Notes: generated from the sequence alone by a model not told the origin. A stretch of DNA of 64,000 bases from Bettongia penicillata ogilbyi (GCA_023548195.1 JAJHZJ010000268.1:3077266-3141265); one strand, 5' to 3'; counted from the stretch's first letter, positions 1-11,099 are shown. Numbers and translations: made by a program.

Positions 1-1463
1 TGTATTTCCTACTTTGTGATCAATCCAAGGATATATCTAGTTTATAAGTTGAATCTCAGATTTTTAACAATTCAATATTAATCCTACCCTTTGACTTAAC
101 ATTTTCAAATTAGCTACAAATCCTCTGACTAGTTTTCAATGACCAAATAGTATTCTATCTAAGCAAGAAATACTTTCTTTCTTTTCCACTCTTTATCAGT
201 AAATATTTAGACACACAGGAGGAGTCAAAGTCCAGAGGCAGAGAAGAGTTTATCTGAGCTCTCCCAACACTTCCCTCCAAACAACTTTAAAATAATGCCT
301 CAACTCAAATTCTGGATTGGTAGAACCAACAGAAGGGCAGAATGAGATGTTCTTTCAGCCCAAGACAACTTAGAAGTTTGGAAAGAGACATCTGTGATAG
401 AAGGTTGGAGGATGACCCAGAACCATATGGATGAAGCACCAGTGGTGGGACTAGGTGATGGTAACAAAAGCAGCATCAGTTTCAGGAGTTCCCAAGCTAG
501 AGATGCTAAAGGTACCTGGCAACTAGTCAAAAGAGACTATAGGGAACCCCTGTACTAGCACTAGACATAAGACCAGATCCTGTTTGGCAACTCCATTGCC
601 TATACCCACACTGGGTCATAGTTCAAAGGCAGGGAGAAATACTTTCAAGAGACAGTGGGAGCAGGCTGGAGACAAGATGACATAGTAGAAGGAGGGTTCT
701 GCCTGAACTCCATCTCCAAACCCCTCAAAATACCTATAAAAATGACTTTAAACAAATTCTAGAGTAGCAGAAGCCACAAAATGGCAGAGTGAAACAGATT
801 TCAAGCCCAAGACAATCTGGAAGGCCAAAAGAAAGGGTCTATTGCATGGGGCTCGGAGCAGAACACACCCTAATCTGGGCTATCCTTGAACAGACAGACT
901 GTAACAGGCTTCAGGGGGCTGAATCACTGGCAGCTGTATGGGTTTTCAGACTTCTTAACCCACAAACACTAAAAACAGCTTCAAAGGTCAGTGGGGAAAA
1001 CTCTCTTACCTGGGTGAGAGAAGGACATGATCCGTCCCCAGGTCCTGCCCCAGCCCCAGGCTGCAAGTTCTGGAGCTCTCTGCCTACAGAAGGTGGGGGA
1101 ATTGAGCAGCTTATCTGGGTCATAGTCCTGGGTGGTGGTCCTAGGGTAAGAAATAGCACTGGGGTGGTGAAACTGGTGGCAGCTCTGGAAAGGGAATCCT
1201 ACTTGCAATTCAAAGGCAGAAAAGACTGTTTGTGGTTGCTCATAGACCAGAGCACAGGCTAGGAGAGTAGCAAACACCTCTCCTTTGATCATTCCACTTT
1301 GGAGGAACTGAGAATTCATGGGTCCCTAGAGATATTTCTGAAAACAACTGCACAAAATCTCTGAAACATGGGGCAGTACACTCTCAACAAAGAGCTCAAA
1401 ATTCAGGTAATTGGCTGGGGAAATGACCCAAAAGGGGAAAAAAGACTATAGAAAGTTACTTTC

Positions 1464-2515
1464 TTGGTGAAAATGTATTTTCTTACATCGTTGGGGATGA
1501 GGAAGATGAAACATATGAAACATAAACAGTTGAAGGAAGATGGCAAGGTCAAGGTTCCTATATCCAAAGCCTCAGGGAAAAATATGAAATGGTCTCAGGC
1601 CATGGAAGAGCTCAAAATTGATTTTGAAAATCAACTAAGAGAAGTAGAGGAAAAATTGGGAAGAGAAATAAGAGCAATGCAAGAAATCATGAAAAACAAG
1701 TCAACAACTTGCTAAAGGAGACCCAAAAAATGCTGAAGAATAATATCTTTAAAAATAGACTAATCCAAATGGCAAAAGAGGTCCAAAAAGTCAATGAGGA
1801 GAAGAATGCCTTAAAAAGTAGAATTAACCAGATGGAAGAGGAGGTCCAAAAGCTCACTGAGGAAAATAGTTCCTTAAAAATTAGAATGAAGCAAATGGAA
1901 GCTAAAGACTTTATGAGAAATCAAGAAATTATAAAACAAAACCCAAAGAATGAAAAAATAGAAGAAAATGTGAAATATCTCATTGGGAAAACCACTGACC
2001 TGGAAAATAGACCCAGGAGAAATAATTTAAAAGCTCTTGGTCTACCTAAAAACTAGTATCAAAAAAGGAGCCTAGCCATCATCTTTCAAGAAATTATCAA
2101 GGAAAACTGCCCTGATATTCTAGAACCAAAGGGTAAAATAGAAATGGAAAGAATCCACCAATCACATCCTAAAGAGATCCCAAAAGGAAAACTCCTAGGA
2201 ATATTGTAGCCAAATTCCAGAGGCCCCAGGTCAAGGAGAAAATATGACAAGCAACCAGAAATTCAAGTATGTGGAAATGTAATCAGGATAACACAGGATT
2301 CATCAGTTTCCACACTAAGGGATCAGAGGGCTTCGAATATGATATTCCAGAAGTCAAAAGACCTAGGATTAAAACCAGAAATCACCTACCCAGCAAAACT
2401 GAGTATAATACTTCAGGTAAAACAGAATTTCAATGAAATAGAAGACTTCCAAGGATTCTTGTTGAAAAGACCAGAGCTGAGTAGAAAATTTGAATTTTGG
2501 ATACAAGAATTTTGA
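1464..2515 (+). pseudogene. L1 ORF1 protein remnant (coiled coil, RRM and C-terminal domain)
   Basis: ORF1p is the RNA-binding trimeric chaperone of L1. The first frame (1464-1715) and a shifted frame (1709-2056) encode a Lys/Glu-rich heptad coiled coil, ending in the signature DLENRPRRNNLKALGLPKN that opens the L1 RRM domain. Sequence to about 2230 continues the RRM in broken frames. From 2273 a third frame runs to a TGA at 2513-2515 and reads as the C-terminal domain, with the motifs ITQDSSVSTLRDQR and ITYPAKLSIIL. At least two frameshifts and several stops make it non-functional. Confidence 0.85.
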
Positions 2516-2664
2516 GAAACATGAAAAGATAAACAGGAAGAAGTCTTAAGGGTCTCATTAAGGTTGAACTATTGACATTCCTACGTGGAAAGATGATATT
2601 TATAACTCATGAGACCTTTCTCAGTATTAGGGTAGTTACAGGAAATATGAATACACCCACATGC

Positions 2665-2770
2665 ATATATATATATATATATATACATACACATATATAT
2701 ATATACATATATACACACACATGTACATACACACATACATATGCATACACGCAGATAGATAGTAGATAGA
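2665..2770. repeat. TA/CA compound microsatellite
   Basis: Alternating TA and CA dinucleotides with ACAT units, followed by a short GATA run, lie inside the 3'UTR of the HAL1-like element. Short Ile/Tyr/His-rich ORFs on both strands here come only from the repeat. Confidence 0.9.
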
Positions 2771-3584
2771 TAGATAGAGGGCACAGGGTGAGTTGAATAT
2801 GAAGAAAGGGTACCTAAAAATAAAATTGTGTTGAAAAGAATATATAGGGAGAAAGAGAAAGGGAGAGGTAGAATGTAGTAAATCATCTCACATAAAAGAG
2901 GCAAGAAAGATTTTTTACAGTGGAGGAGAAGAAAGGGGAGGTGAGAGGGAATAAGTGAGCCTCACTCTCGTCAGATTTGGCTTGAGAAGGGACTAAGAAA
3001 CACTCAATTGCATATGGAAATCTATCTTACCTTGCAGGAAGACAGGGGGGAAGGGGATAGGAGAGGAAGGATAATAGAAGGGAAGGCAGAGTCGGGGAAG
3101 GGGTAATCAGAAGCAAACACTATTGTGGGGGGATCAGTCAAGGGAGAGCATGGAATAAATGGAGGGCAGGACAGGATAAAAGGACATGTGGTTAGTCTTT
3201 GGTAACATAACTATTATGGAAGTGTTTTGTAAGCCTACACATGTATGACCTATATCAAATTGCTTGCTTTATCAATGAGGGTGGGTGAGGAGGGAGGAAG
3301 GGAGAGAATGTGAAACTCAAAGCTTTAAAAATCAATGTTAATTGTTTTTACATGCAACAGGGAAATAAGTTTTATAGGCAATGGTGTATAGAAATCTATC
3401 TTGCCCAACAGGAAAAAAGATGGTGGGTGATGGGAGAAGGAAGAGTGATAGAAGAGAGGACATATTGGGGAAAGGGATGGTTGGGGTGCATGCCGTCCTG
3501 GCATGGGGGGAGGCAAGAGATGGGGAAAAAATTTGAAATTCAAAATCTTGTTGAAGTCAACGTTGAAAACTGAAAATAAATAAA

Positions 3585-3704
3585 TTATAAATATATCTAT
3601 ATCTATAAATACATATATACATACATACACACAAATCTCTGTGTATGTATGTGTGTGTGTATATATATATATACACACACACATACATACCTACATACAT
3701 ATAT
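3585..3704. repeat. TA/CATA/TG microsatellite at the HAL1-like tail
   Basis: Runs of ATAC, ATGT, TG and TA start in the A-rich tail of the upstream element and are interrupted by the LTR at 3705. TA-rich sequence resumes after 4235, so the LTR inserted into the microsatellite. Confidence 0.85.
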
Positions 3705-3961
3705 TGCTCGGGGCTAATCCCCAGCCTTCACTTGGCTACTAAGCCAAGCAGGGTCTTCGCCCAATATTCCAGGCCATACTCTAACACAGGGCCCAATTCC
3801 TTACCCCAGACTTCGCTTGGGAATTCTTACCCTTATTCCAGGTCTTCCGACGTCTCCGGTCCCTGCCGTGGGACCATGTGGCCTAGCTGCGCGACAGGGC
3901 TGTCCCCTCCTCGGAGGGAACAATGACTACACGCCCACCCGAGGATGTCGGTGCTCTTCAC

Positions 3962-3967
3962 TTTATT
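3962..3967 (-). terminator. Polyadenylation signal of the solo LTR
   Basis: AATAAA on the minus strand, about 35 bases downstream of the LTR TATA box, in the position expected for the U3/R boundary of a short-R LTR. Confidence 0.65.
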
Positions 3968-4000
3968 GATGGCGTCCTGTACAACTCTACCCAGCATCCC

Positions 4001-4010
4001 CTTATATACC
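4001..4010 (-). promoter_or_regulatory. TATA box of the solo LTR
   Basis: The minus strand reads GGTATATAAG, a near-consensus TATA box. Transcription would start near 3975 and run toward lower coordinates. Whether it is active is unknown. Confidence 0.65.
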
Positions 4011-4939
4011 CAGCCAGAGCTCCTCCCATGATCCTCCCTGAGGGCGGTTACTTGGCCATAGCCCCTCCCATGTTCCTCCCTGAGGGCGGAGCCAGCTCCC
4101 GTATAGGCGGTCCCAGCACCCGAAGGCAGGTTAACACCCGGGGCATCTTCCAGGCTCCTCAGGGGGCCACGGTCCAGAGCTTGGTTCCCAACATTTTCCC
4201 CCAGGGGGCCACAGTCCAGAGCTAGGCCCCTAACAATATATATATTCATATATATATATAATTTTTCATAAAGAGACAGTGGGAGCCCTGAGAGTCACTA
4301 TCATATTTTTGGTCCCAAAAGTTCAAAGACCCTAAGGAGCAGTATCATGGTAGTCCCAAGGGATCAGGGTCCCTTCCTGGATGAGGACCAGAGTACAGAT
4401 CAGGAGAGTAGTGGAAACATCTCTTTCCAAATTATATCATCCTGGAAGTATTGACAACTTCAAAATCCCCAGAACTAATTCTAAAACCAAGACTGTGAAA
4501 AAGTCTGAAGTTTAAAACATTGGCCTTTCCCCCCTATACTGAAAACAGGAGCCAATGTAGGCATAAAGTTCCAAAGCAAGAAATAGAATGAAAAATGAGC
4601 AAACAACAGTAATAAAAGAACCTGAATATAAAATGCTACTATAGTGATAGCAAAGATCAAGACACAGATTCAAAAGAAGATAATGAAGTCAAAACAGAAA
4701 CAAGCAAAGCCTCAAACAAAAAATGTGAATTGAACACAAGCCCAATAAGAACTCCTAGAAGAGCTAAAAGTGATTTTGAAACTTAAATAAAAGTGGTAGA
4801 GAAAAAATAAACAAAGAAATAAAAGCAAAGGAAGAAAAATATGAAAAGGTAACAACTTGGTAAAAGAAAAACACACACAAAAAACCTGAAGTAAATATCA
4901 CCTTAAAAACCAAAATTGATAACCCTATATTAGAAACTG

Positions 4940-7900
4940 AATAAGTCATCAACCATGTACCTAAGAAATAAGTCCCCAGGGCCAGATGTATTCACAAGCA
5001 AATTCTATCAAACATTTAAAGAAAGAATAATTAATCTAATACTATATAAATTATTTGAAAAAATAGGTCAAGGAGTCTTACCAAATTATTCCTTTTGTGA
5101 CACAAACATGATACTGATATATAAACCAGGAAGAGTTAAGAAAGAAAAAGAAAACTATGGATCAATTTTCCAATGAATACTGTTGCAAAAACTTATACAT
5201 ATATTGAAAGGATCATGTGCTATGATGTAATGTTAATTAGAGTTAAAGATTCCCCACCCATTAATAGGCCTCGCCTGGAACCCATTAAGGGGAGCTTGAG
5301 GAGGGGAGGCTTGTTTTATGATAAGGCCCACACATTTTGTTTATTTGTAATGAGGCACTGGGTCATACCAACTCTGAAAAGTGTGTATATACTCTGAGGT
5401 GAAGTTTTGCTTTGGGGGATTGGAAGAAGATTTCTGTGCCAAGTGAGACTCTGGGGAGTTATTAAGAAGCCCCCAGCTTACTCTTGGGAACTATGTATGT
5501 ATGTAATGGTCAGACAGTTGGATCTGTCTTTTTATCTGTGATGCATGTATTGCTTATGATCAAACAGTTAAAAACCCTGTTTGTTAGTCTTTATTGCTCT
5601 GTATTTTCTCTGGTGGTATATATGATTAAAGAAGATTGTGAACCCCTCAAAAGTTGCTTTCCTTTTAGAAAAGCAGATGTAAGGACCCGTGTTAGCAGGA
5701 CATCCTGTATGTGTTAGGATGCTTGCTGCTACATATGACCACATGGGATTTATATCAGGAATGCAGGCCTGATTCAATATTAGGAAAATTCCCAGCATGA
5801 TCAAGTATATCAATAACAAATGAAACAGAAATTATATGATGATCTCAATAGATAATAGAAAAAGCCTTTGACAAAATATAACACCCATTCTTATTAAAAA
5901 TATGAGAGAGCATAGGAATAAATGGAGCTTATCTTAAAATGATAAGTAGTATTTTATCTAAAGCCATCAGCAAGCATTATCTATAATAGGGATAAACACA
6001 AAGCATTTCTTGTATAATCAGGGATGAAGCAAACATACCTATTATCCCCACTATTACTCAGTTTTGTACTGGAAATGCTAGCTATATCAATAAGAGAAAA
6101 AATGAAATTGAAAGAATTACAATAGGCAATAAGGAAACATGACTCTCATTCTTTGCAGATGATATGATGGTATCTTTAGAGAATCCTAAAAAGTCAACTA
6201 AAAAACTAGTGGAAATAATAAAAAAAATTTAGCAGTTTCAATATAGAAAATATACTCACATAGCTCTCCAGTATTTTTATGCATTACCAACAAAGTCTAG
6301 CAACAAGAAATAGAAATTCCATTTAAAATAACTATAGGCAATATAAAATACTTGGGAGTTCATGTGCAAAGACAAATCCAGGAAGTATATGAATACAATT
6401 ACAAAACAATTTTCAAACAAATAAAGTCAGATTTAAACAATTGGAAACATATGAATTGCTCATGGGTAGGCTGAGACAATATAATAAAAAATGATACCTA
6501 CCTAAATTAATCTATTTATTCAGTGTCATTTCAATCAAAATGCCATAAAATTTGTTTCATAACTAGAAAAAATAAAAATACTCATATGGAAGAATAAAAA
6601 GTCAATAATGTCAAGGGAATTAATAAAAAAAAAATGAAAGAAGGTGGTCTAGCTGTACCGGACCTCAAACTGTATTATAAAGCAGTAATTATCAAAACAA
6701 TCTCTTGCTGACTAAGAAACAGAGTGGTGGGTAAGTGGAATAGATTAGGTCCATAATACATTATATTAAATAACTATAGTTATCTAGTATATGATAAACA
6801 CAAAGATCCAAGCTTTTAGGCCAAATACTCATTATTTGGAAAACTACTGGCAAAACTAGAGAATAGTAAGGTAGAAATTAAGTATAGACAAATATCTCAC
6901 ACTGTATACCAAGAAAAGGTCAAAATGGATAAATGATTTAGGCATAAAGGGTGTCTATAAGGCAAGAGTTTATGACCAAATAAGAGATAGAGAGACTAAT
7001 GAAGTAAAAGAGATAATTTTGATTACATGAAATCAAATACCTTTTTCCACAGATAAAATTAATGCAAGCAAAGTAGAAAAAAGACAGAAAACTGACAGAA
7101 GAGTGGGGATAGGTGGGGAGAAATTACACCAAATTTCTCTGATAAAGACCTTGTTACTCAAATATATAGGGAATTGAGATAAATTTATAAAAAATAAGAA
7201 TTATTCCTTCGTTGATAATCAACAATATTAACAAGCAGTTTATACAAGAAGAAATCAAATCTATCAATGGTCACATAAAAATGCTTTAAATGCTGATTAG
7301 AGAAATTCAAGTTAAGAAACAAAACAAAAAACTTTGAGATATCACCTCACACCTTTCAGGTTGACTGACATGATGCTAACTGAAAATAAAAAATTCTAGA
7401 GGGGAAAAATTAGGACATTAATTCATTGCAGGTGGAGTGAATAAGTCCAAATATTCTGCATAGCAATTTGGAACTATGCCCAAAGGACAATAAAGCTGTG
7501 AATACCTTTTGACCCAGGGATACAACTATTCGGTCTATCTCAGAGAGATAAAGAAAATGGAGAGAAAGACCTATTTGCACAGAAATATTTATAGCAGAGT
7601 GTTTTATGTTGAAAGAATTAGAAATTGAGGGAACACTCATCAATTGAGGAAATGTCTGAACAAGTTGCCATGTGTGATTAGAATGGAATACTGATGAGCA
7701 GGACAGTTAGAAAAACTAAGAAGACTTAAATGAACTCATCCAAAGTGAAGTGAGCAGAACCAGGAGAACATTGTACAGAATCACAGCCATATTATAGGAA
7801 TAATTAATTTTGAAAGACTTAACTACTTAGATCAAGACCATGACCTAAGAAATTTTCAAAAAACTCATAATGAATGATGCTATCCACCTCCAGAGAAAGA
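4940..7900 (+). pseudogene. L1 ORF2 reverse transcriptase remnant
   Basis: A frame at 4955-5176 reads [16 protein letters not shown] and NYGSIFQ, matching the conserved fingers region of L1 RT (KSPGPDG...FYQ...ENYRPISL). After the LTR, 5739 onward continues as HMGFISGMQ, then the palm. Positions 6152-6163 encode FADD, so the catalytic Asp pair is intact. Sequence from 7400 to 7800 matches the conserved C-terminal part (TTTGACCCAGGGATAC at 7510-7525). Many stops and frameshifts make it inactive. Confidence 0.85.
5226..5733 (+). mobile_element. Solo LTR inserted in L1 ORF2
   Basis: The 508-bp segment begins TGTAATG and ends GCTACA, and is bounded by a perfect 5-bp duplication TATGA (5221-5225 and 5734-5738). 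Removing it and one duplicate restores continuous L1 ORF2 homology, so this is a clean insertion. TG...CA ends plus a 5-bp duplication identify an LTR. The plus orientation is favoured by a TATATAC box near 5384 but is not certain, since minus-strand TATA-like and AATAAA-like words occur near 5620 and 5592. It has only a couple of CpG, so it is older than the LTR at 3705. Confidence 0.82.
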
Positions 7901-8159
7901 ACTGATGAACTCTGAATGCAGATTGAAGCATGTTTTTCTGCTTTCTTCATTTTCATTTTTTTATTTTATTTGTGTTTTCTTTTGCAACAAGACAAACATG
8001 AAAATATATTCAAATGCATAATCAATATAAAATTGCTTGCCTTCTCATGGAGAGGGGAAGGAAAGGAGGCAGAGAATTTGTTACTCAAATTTATAAAAAT
8101 GAGTATTAATTTTTATGTGTAACCATGAAATATTTAATGAAATAAATAAATATTTACAA

Positions 8160-8840
8160 AAGACAATACACAACTTTTTATTTTCATTAACAATTGAGAA
8201 ACTTTCAGTTTAAGAACATTGAGAATGAAAGCAAAAGCTTCCAAAGTCAAGAAGGAGAGCTTACAGTTAAAAAATGACCAGGGATCATATTGTCCTTTCT
8301 TTTGAGAGAGGGAAAGGGGAAGTGAGAAGGAAAAAGTCGTTGGTCTCTATGCCTGTTCAAATTGAACCAATGACTGTGGAGTTACTCAGAGCATAATTTG
8401 CATTTCAAAGTCTGAATATCCCTTGTTCAGGACTCTTCAGAGTTGTGTGACCTCCAACGTCTATTTTTCTCAGCCTTACATTCCTGTTCTCTTTGTTGAG
8501 TAGCATCTATTTTCTTAGATGACACTCTCCTGCTTTTCTGCTTATCTCTCCATGTCCCTTGCTGTATCTACCTGGTCATTGGAATTCTGGGCAATCTGGT
8601 CTCATTTCAAATACAATAATCTTCCAAAGTTTAGGGAAAAAGGTGATTTGCCTATAGTCAGCCCTACACTCTCCTCTGCCCTTTATTGGTATATAAGCCT
8701 TTTGAGGAAGCTCTAAAAGGTAGGTTATACTGATATAAATATGTATATATGAAGCCATTGTAGCAATCCACATTTGTGATTTCATTACTCATTTTATTTT
8801 TATTAACATGTACAGTTGCTAAGATCTTGTCATCTCTGAA
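8160..8840. other. No recognisable gene or repeat
   Basis: AT-rich sequence between the L1 tail and the CR1 fragment. Short ORFs on both strands near 8519-8785 overlap each other and show no domain. I see nothing functional. Confidence 0.5.
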
Positions 8841-8844
8841 ACAG

Positions 8845-9250
8845 TCACAAAATTTCAGAGCTGGAAGGGTACTCAGAGGGCTTCGAGTTCAACCAATACC
8901 TATGAAATTCTTTTATAACTTACCTGACAAGTGGTCATCCAGTTTTTGCCTAAAAACCTCCAAAGAACAGAACTCAACTTTCAAGGTAACCCATTCCATA
9001 TTTGGATAGCAGCAATTGTTAGAATGAACAAGCCAAGCCAAATTTAACTCTCTGAAACCTTAATTCAATTTAACAAGCATTTATTTAGGTCCACCATGTA
9101 CCAGGTACTGTACATACATTTATTACTCCTAGTTTTATCCTTTGGGGTCAGACAGGGCAATTTTTATTCATCTTTCACATGGTAGCCATTCAAATACTTG
9201 AAGCCAGCTACCATACTACATTCATTCCACTGGATCTTCCCCTCTTGGTT
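8845..9250 (-). mobile_element. CR1/L3-type LINE fragment, split by an L2/MIR tail
   Basis: The plus strand carries the antisense CR1 signature (CAGAGCTGGAAGGGTACTC, GACAAGTGGTCATCCAG, CCCATTCCATATTTGGA, and TCAAATACTTGAAGCCAG at 9190-9207). Homology stops at 9052 and resumes at about 9111. An L2/MIR 3'-tail fragment lies between. Confidence 0.75.
9053..9110 (-). mobile_element. L2/MIR 3' end fragment
   Basis: AACAAGCATTTATTTAGG and CATGTACCAGGTACTGTAC are the antisense of the shared L2/MIR 3' terminus. It interrupts the CR1/L3 copy. Confidence 0.65.
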
Positions 9251-9574
9251 CCAAAGGAAACTTAGGGTCTTCTGATAGGTTAAGTCACTTATCTGGTAGT
9301 GGCATAATTAGACCAAATGTGATATGTAAGTTACATGAGCCCTTTTCTAAACTTAAAGAGCTTTATAAATGGGAGTTATTACTATGTGCAATAAATGCTA
9401 TAGCAGGATTAAAACCCAATTCTCCTAAATTTAGTCCCAGCTATCTTTTGGACTATCCTTTTAGCAACTCTTTCAATTACTTGTTTGTTCATCAAAATTT
9501 TCTAAATACTCTCCAAGCATGTGCTTTCTTGCAGTTCAATAGAGAAAAAAAACAAAAACAGACAAACAAACAAA

Positions 9575-9755
9575 AAACATTGACTCTGGAGTCAGAGGAC
9601 CTGGTTAAAATCTTTCCTCTGATCCTTATTTTCTCTGTGATCTCAGGCAAGTCATTTAGTTTCCTAGAGCTTTAGTTCCCTCATCTATAAAATTAGGCAG
9701 TTGGACTGATGTCCTCCAAGGACCCTTTTATTTCTAGATCTATGAATTGTTCTTT
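9575..9755 (+). mobile_element. MIR-type CORE-SINE
   Basis: It contains CTCTGGAGTCAGAGGACCT, the core CTCAGGCAAGTCATTTAG and CCCTCATCTATAAAATTAGG, then a tail on the pattern GGACTGATGTCCTCCAAGG. This is a degenerate sense MIR copy with a tRNA-derived head. Confidence 0.75.
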
Positions 9756-9756
9756 C

Positions 9757-10172
9757 TTCATCCCATTAAAATGCTTTATTGATACATTTTCCTTTTACAT
9801 TGCCTTTCTTTCCAAACATTTACCTTCTCCTCCCCCCATCCAGAGACCTAGTCTTTGTAACAGAATAAAAAATAGGATAGAAGCAAAATAAAGTAAAACA
9901 ACTGAGTCTGACAGTATATGTAATATTTCACAACCATAATCTCCCACCTTTGCAAAGTAGAGAAGGAAATACATTTTAAAAATTTTCTTCTTTATAGCCA
10001 AGCTTAGTTATAGTCACACTATATATATAGTTTCAAGTTTTTCATTTATATTGTGGTAATCGTGTGTGTGTGTGTGTGTGTATTTACTTGTTCTGTTTAC
10101 TTCACTTTGCATCAATTTATGTAAATATTTTCATGTTTTTCTGGATTTTCACATTTGCTGTTTTCCTTATAT
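9757..10172 (-). mobile_element. L1 3' end, antisense
   Basis: Plus-strand sequence such as ACTGAGTCTGACAGTATATG, CTCCCACCTTTGCAAAGTAG and TTACTTCACTTTGCATCA matches the antisense of the marsupial L1 3' region seen again at 13948-14820. It is ended by the SINE at 10173. Confidence 0.65.
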
Positions 10173-10485
10173 GTGTGTCTGTCCTTGGTTGCTGAAGAAG
10201 ACCATGCCATCAGAGAAGTAATGACATGACTTGCACTTGACTTTGTTTTGAGTGAGGGAGGGCTGTGCAGGTCACCAGCCTCACTTCCCCTCCAGAGCCA
10301 TCTGAATCCAGTGACCAGATATTCATCAGGATGACTGGAGATGACCCAGAATGGGGCAATTGGGGTTAAATGACTTGCCCAAGGTCACACAGCTAGTGAG
10401 TGTCAAGTGTCTGAGGGGAGATTTGAACTCAGGTCCTCCTGACTCCTGCACTGGTGGTCTATCCACTGCACCACCTAGGTGCCCT
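10173..10485 (-). mobile_element. tRNA-headed SINE with RTE-like body
   Basis: The minus-strand copy ends on the plus strand with the antisense tRNA-like head (TTTGAACTCAGGTCCTCCTG, ATCCACTGCACCACCTAGG). Its body (CACCAGCCTCACTTCCCCTC) matches the sense SINE at 52568-52893 almost throughout and the longer repeat at 58925-59262. It interrupts an antisense L1. Confidence 0.82.
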
Positions 10486-10864
10486 ATGTATATTCTATAT
10501 CAACTCATTTAATCATTCTTCATTGATTCCATCTAGTGTTTTTTTTTAATGGATGGATTAATTTCTTCTGTGTGGCCATGATCATTCCTTTTCCTCCAGT
10601 CATTAAGCATCATAACATAGTAGTAATAATTTACTTCATTTTTCTTGGAAGTAGCATAGGATAGAGACTTGACTAGTGATGTCATTGGTATAAAGAATCT
10701 CTTAGTTAAGGAAACTCCATGGACTAAATCAATTCCCCACCTAGAGAGATGTACAGAGAACTGAAGGTTTAAGTGGTGTGACCGGTACCTGTCAGGCAAA
10801 TCATGAAGCTTGAGGTCATCCTTTAGTCACTCTGTCATACTGTCTTTCACAGTAGGCATGTATG

Positions 10865-11040
10865 CAATGTGATATCATAGAAAATTGAACTGTGTGGGAG
10901 TGAGTAGACTTTGAGCCTAATCCTGGTTCTACCACCAACTCTCTTCTTGACCTTGGATAAATCATGTCCAAATCCCTTCAATTTCTCTGTATATACATTT
11001 AGAGTCTCTTCCTTTTCTAAGCTTCTGGCTCCTTGAAAAA
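10865..11040 (+). mobile_element. MIR copy, degenerate
   Basis: Weak MIR core in sense: TTGAGCCTAATCCTGGTTCT, then CTTGACCTTGGATAAATCATG. Heavily diverged. Confidence 0.55.
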
Positions 11041-11099
11041 TGATATTGGAGTTTGTCAATCCATATATAACTGTTTTCTTTTCCTACCATACATTCTTT

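Larger units (their letters stand above)
200..3590 (+). mobile_element. HAL1-like half-L1 retroelement (5'UTR, decayed ORF1, 3'UTR)
   Basis: The order is an L1-type 5' region (about 200-1460), an L1 ORF1 remnant (1464-2515), then a purine-rich 3'UTR ending in an A-rich tail (AAATAAATAAATT, about 3572-3590). No endonuclease or reverse transcriptase region lies between ORF1 and the tail. That is the layout known for HAL1 elements, non-autonomous L1 relatives carrying only ORF1. The 5' part holds two related units, 230-420 and 690-840, that look like tandem monomers. A TA/CA microsatellite (2665-2765) has grown in the 3'UTR. The subfamily and exact 5' end are uncertain; a full L1 that lost ORF2 by deletion is an alternative. 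Confidence 0.72.
3705..4235 (-). mobile_element. Solo LTR of an endogenous retrovirus, relatively young
   Basis: The 531-bp block begins TG and ends CA and is flanked by ATATAT on both sides (3699-3704 and 4236-4241), compatible with a 6-bp target duplication, although the flank is a TA repeat. On the minus strand it carries a TATA box (4001-4010) and, about 35 bases further, an AATAAA signal (3962-3967), implying a very short R. Upstream of the TATA box are duplicated GC-rich units (4018-4057 versus 4060-4097; 4160-4183 versus 4203-4226), as in LTR enhancers. CpG is frequent (roughly 20 sites) compared with almost none nearby. No gag, pol or env lies beside it. A 6-bp duplication and short R would suit a betaretrovirus-like group; that is inference. 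ORFs across it on either strand are not genes. Confidence 0.82.
4262..8158 (+). mobile_element. L1 LINE, internally deleted and interrupted by an LTR
   Basis: The 5'UTR-like sequence (4262-4740) resembles part of the 5'UTR of the upstream element (compare 4385-4450 with 1245-1310). A short ORF1-like stretch follows (about 4740-4880), then the sequence jumps near 4900 into the ORF2 reverse transcriptase region. ORF2 remnants continue to about 7900, followed by a 3'UTR and an A-rich tail (AATAAATAAATA, about 8140-8158). Endonuclease and most of ORF1 are missing. An LTR occupies 5226-5733. Confidence 0.85.

Noticed and set aside
789..1319. 157-codon ORF and opposite-strand ORFs
   Set aside because: They sit in the L1/HAL1 5'UTR and show no domain; the real remnant coding part is ORF1 downstream.
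2572..2904. Possible coding region spanning the ATAC repeats
   Set aside because: The frame exists only because the microsatellite lacks stops.
3833..4249. ORFs of 100-138 codons on both strands near 4 kb
   Set aside because: Both lie inside the solo LTR; open frames there reflect GC-rich LTR sequence, with no protein domain.
5173..5717. ORFs of 73-77 codons
   Set aside because: They lie mainly within the solo LTR inserted into L1.
3705..8158. Possible intact provirus between the two LTRs at 3705 and 5226
   Set aside because: The LTRs are different in sequence, and the DNA between and after them is L1, with no gag, pro or env.
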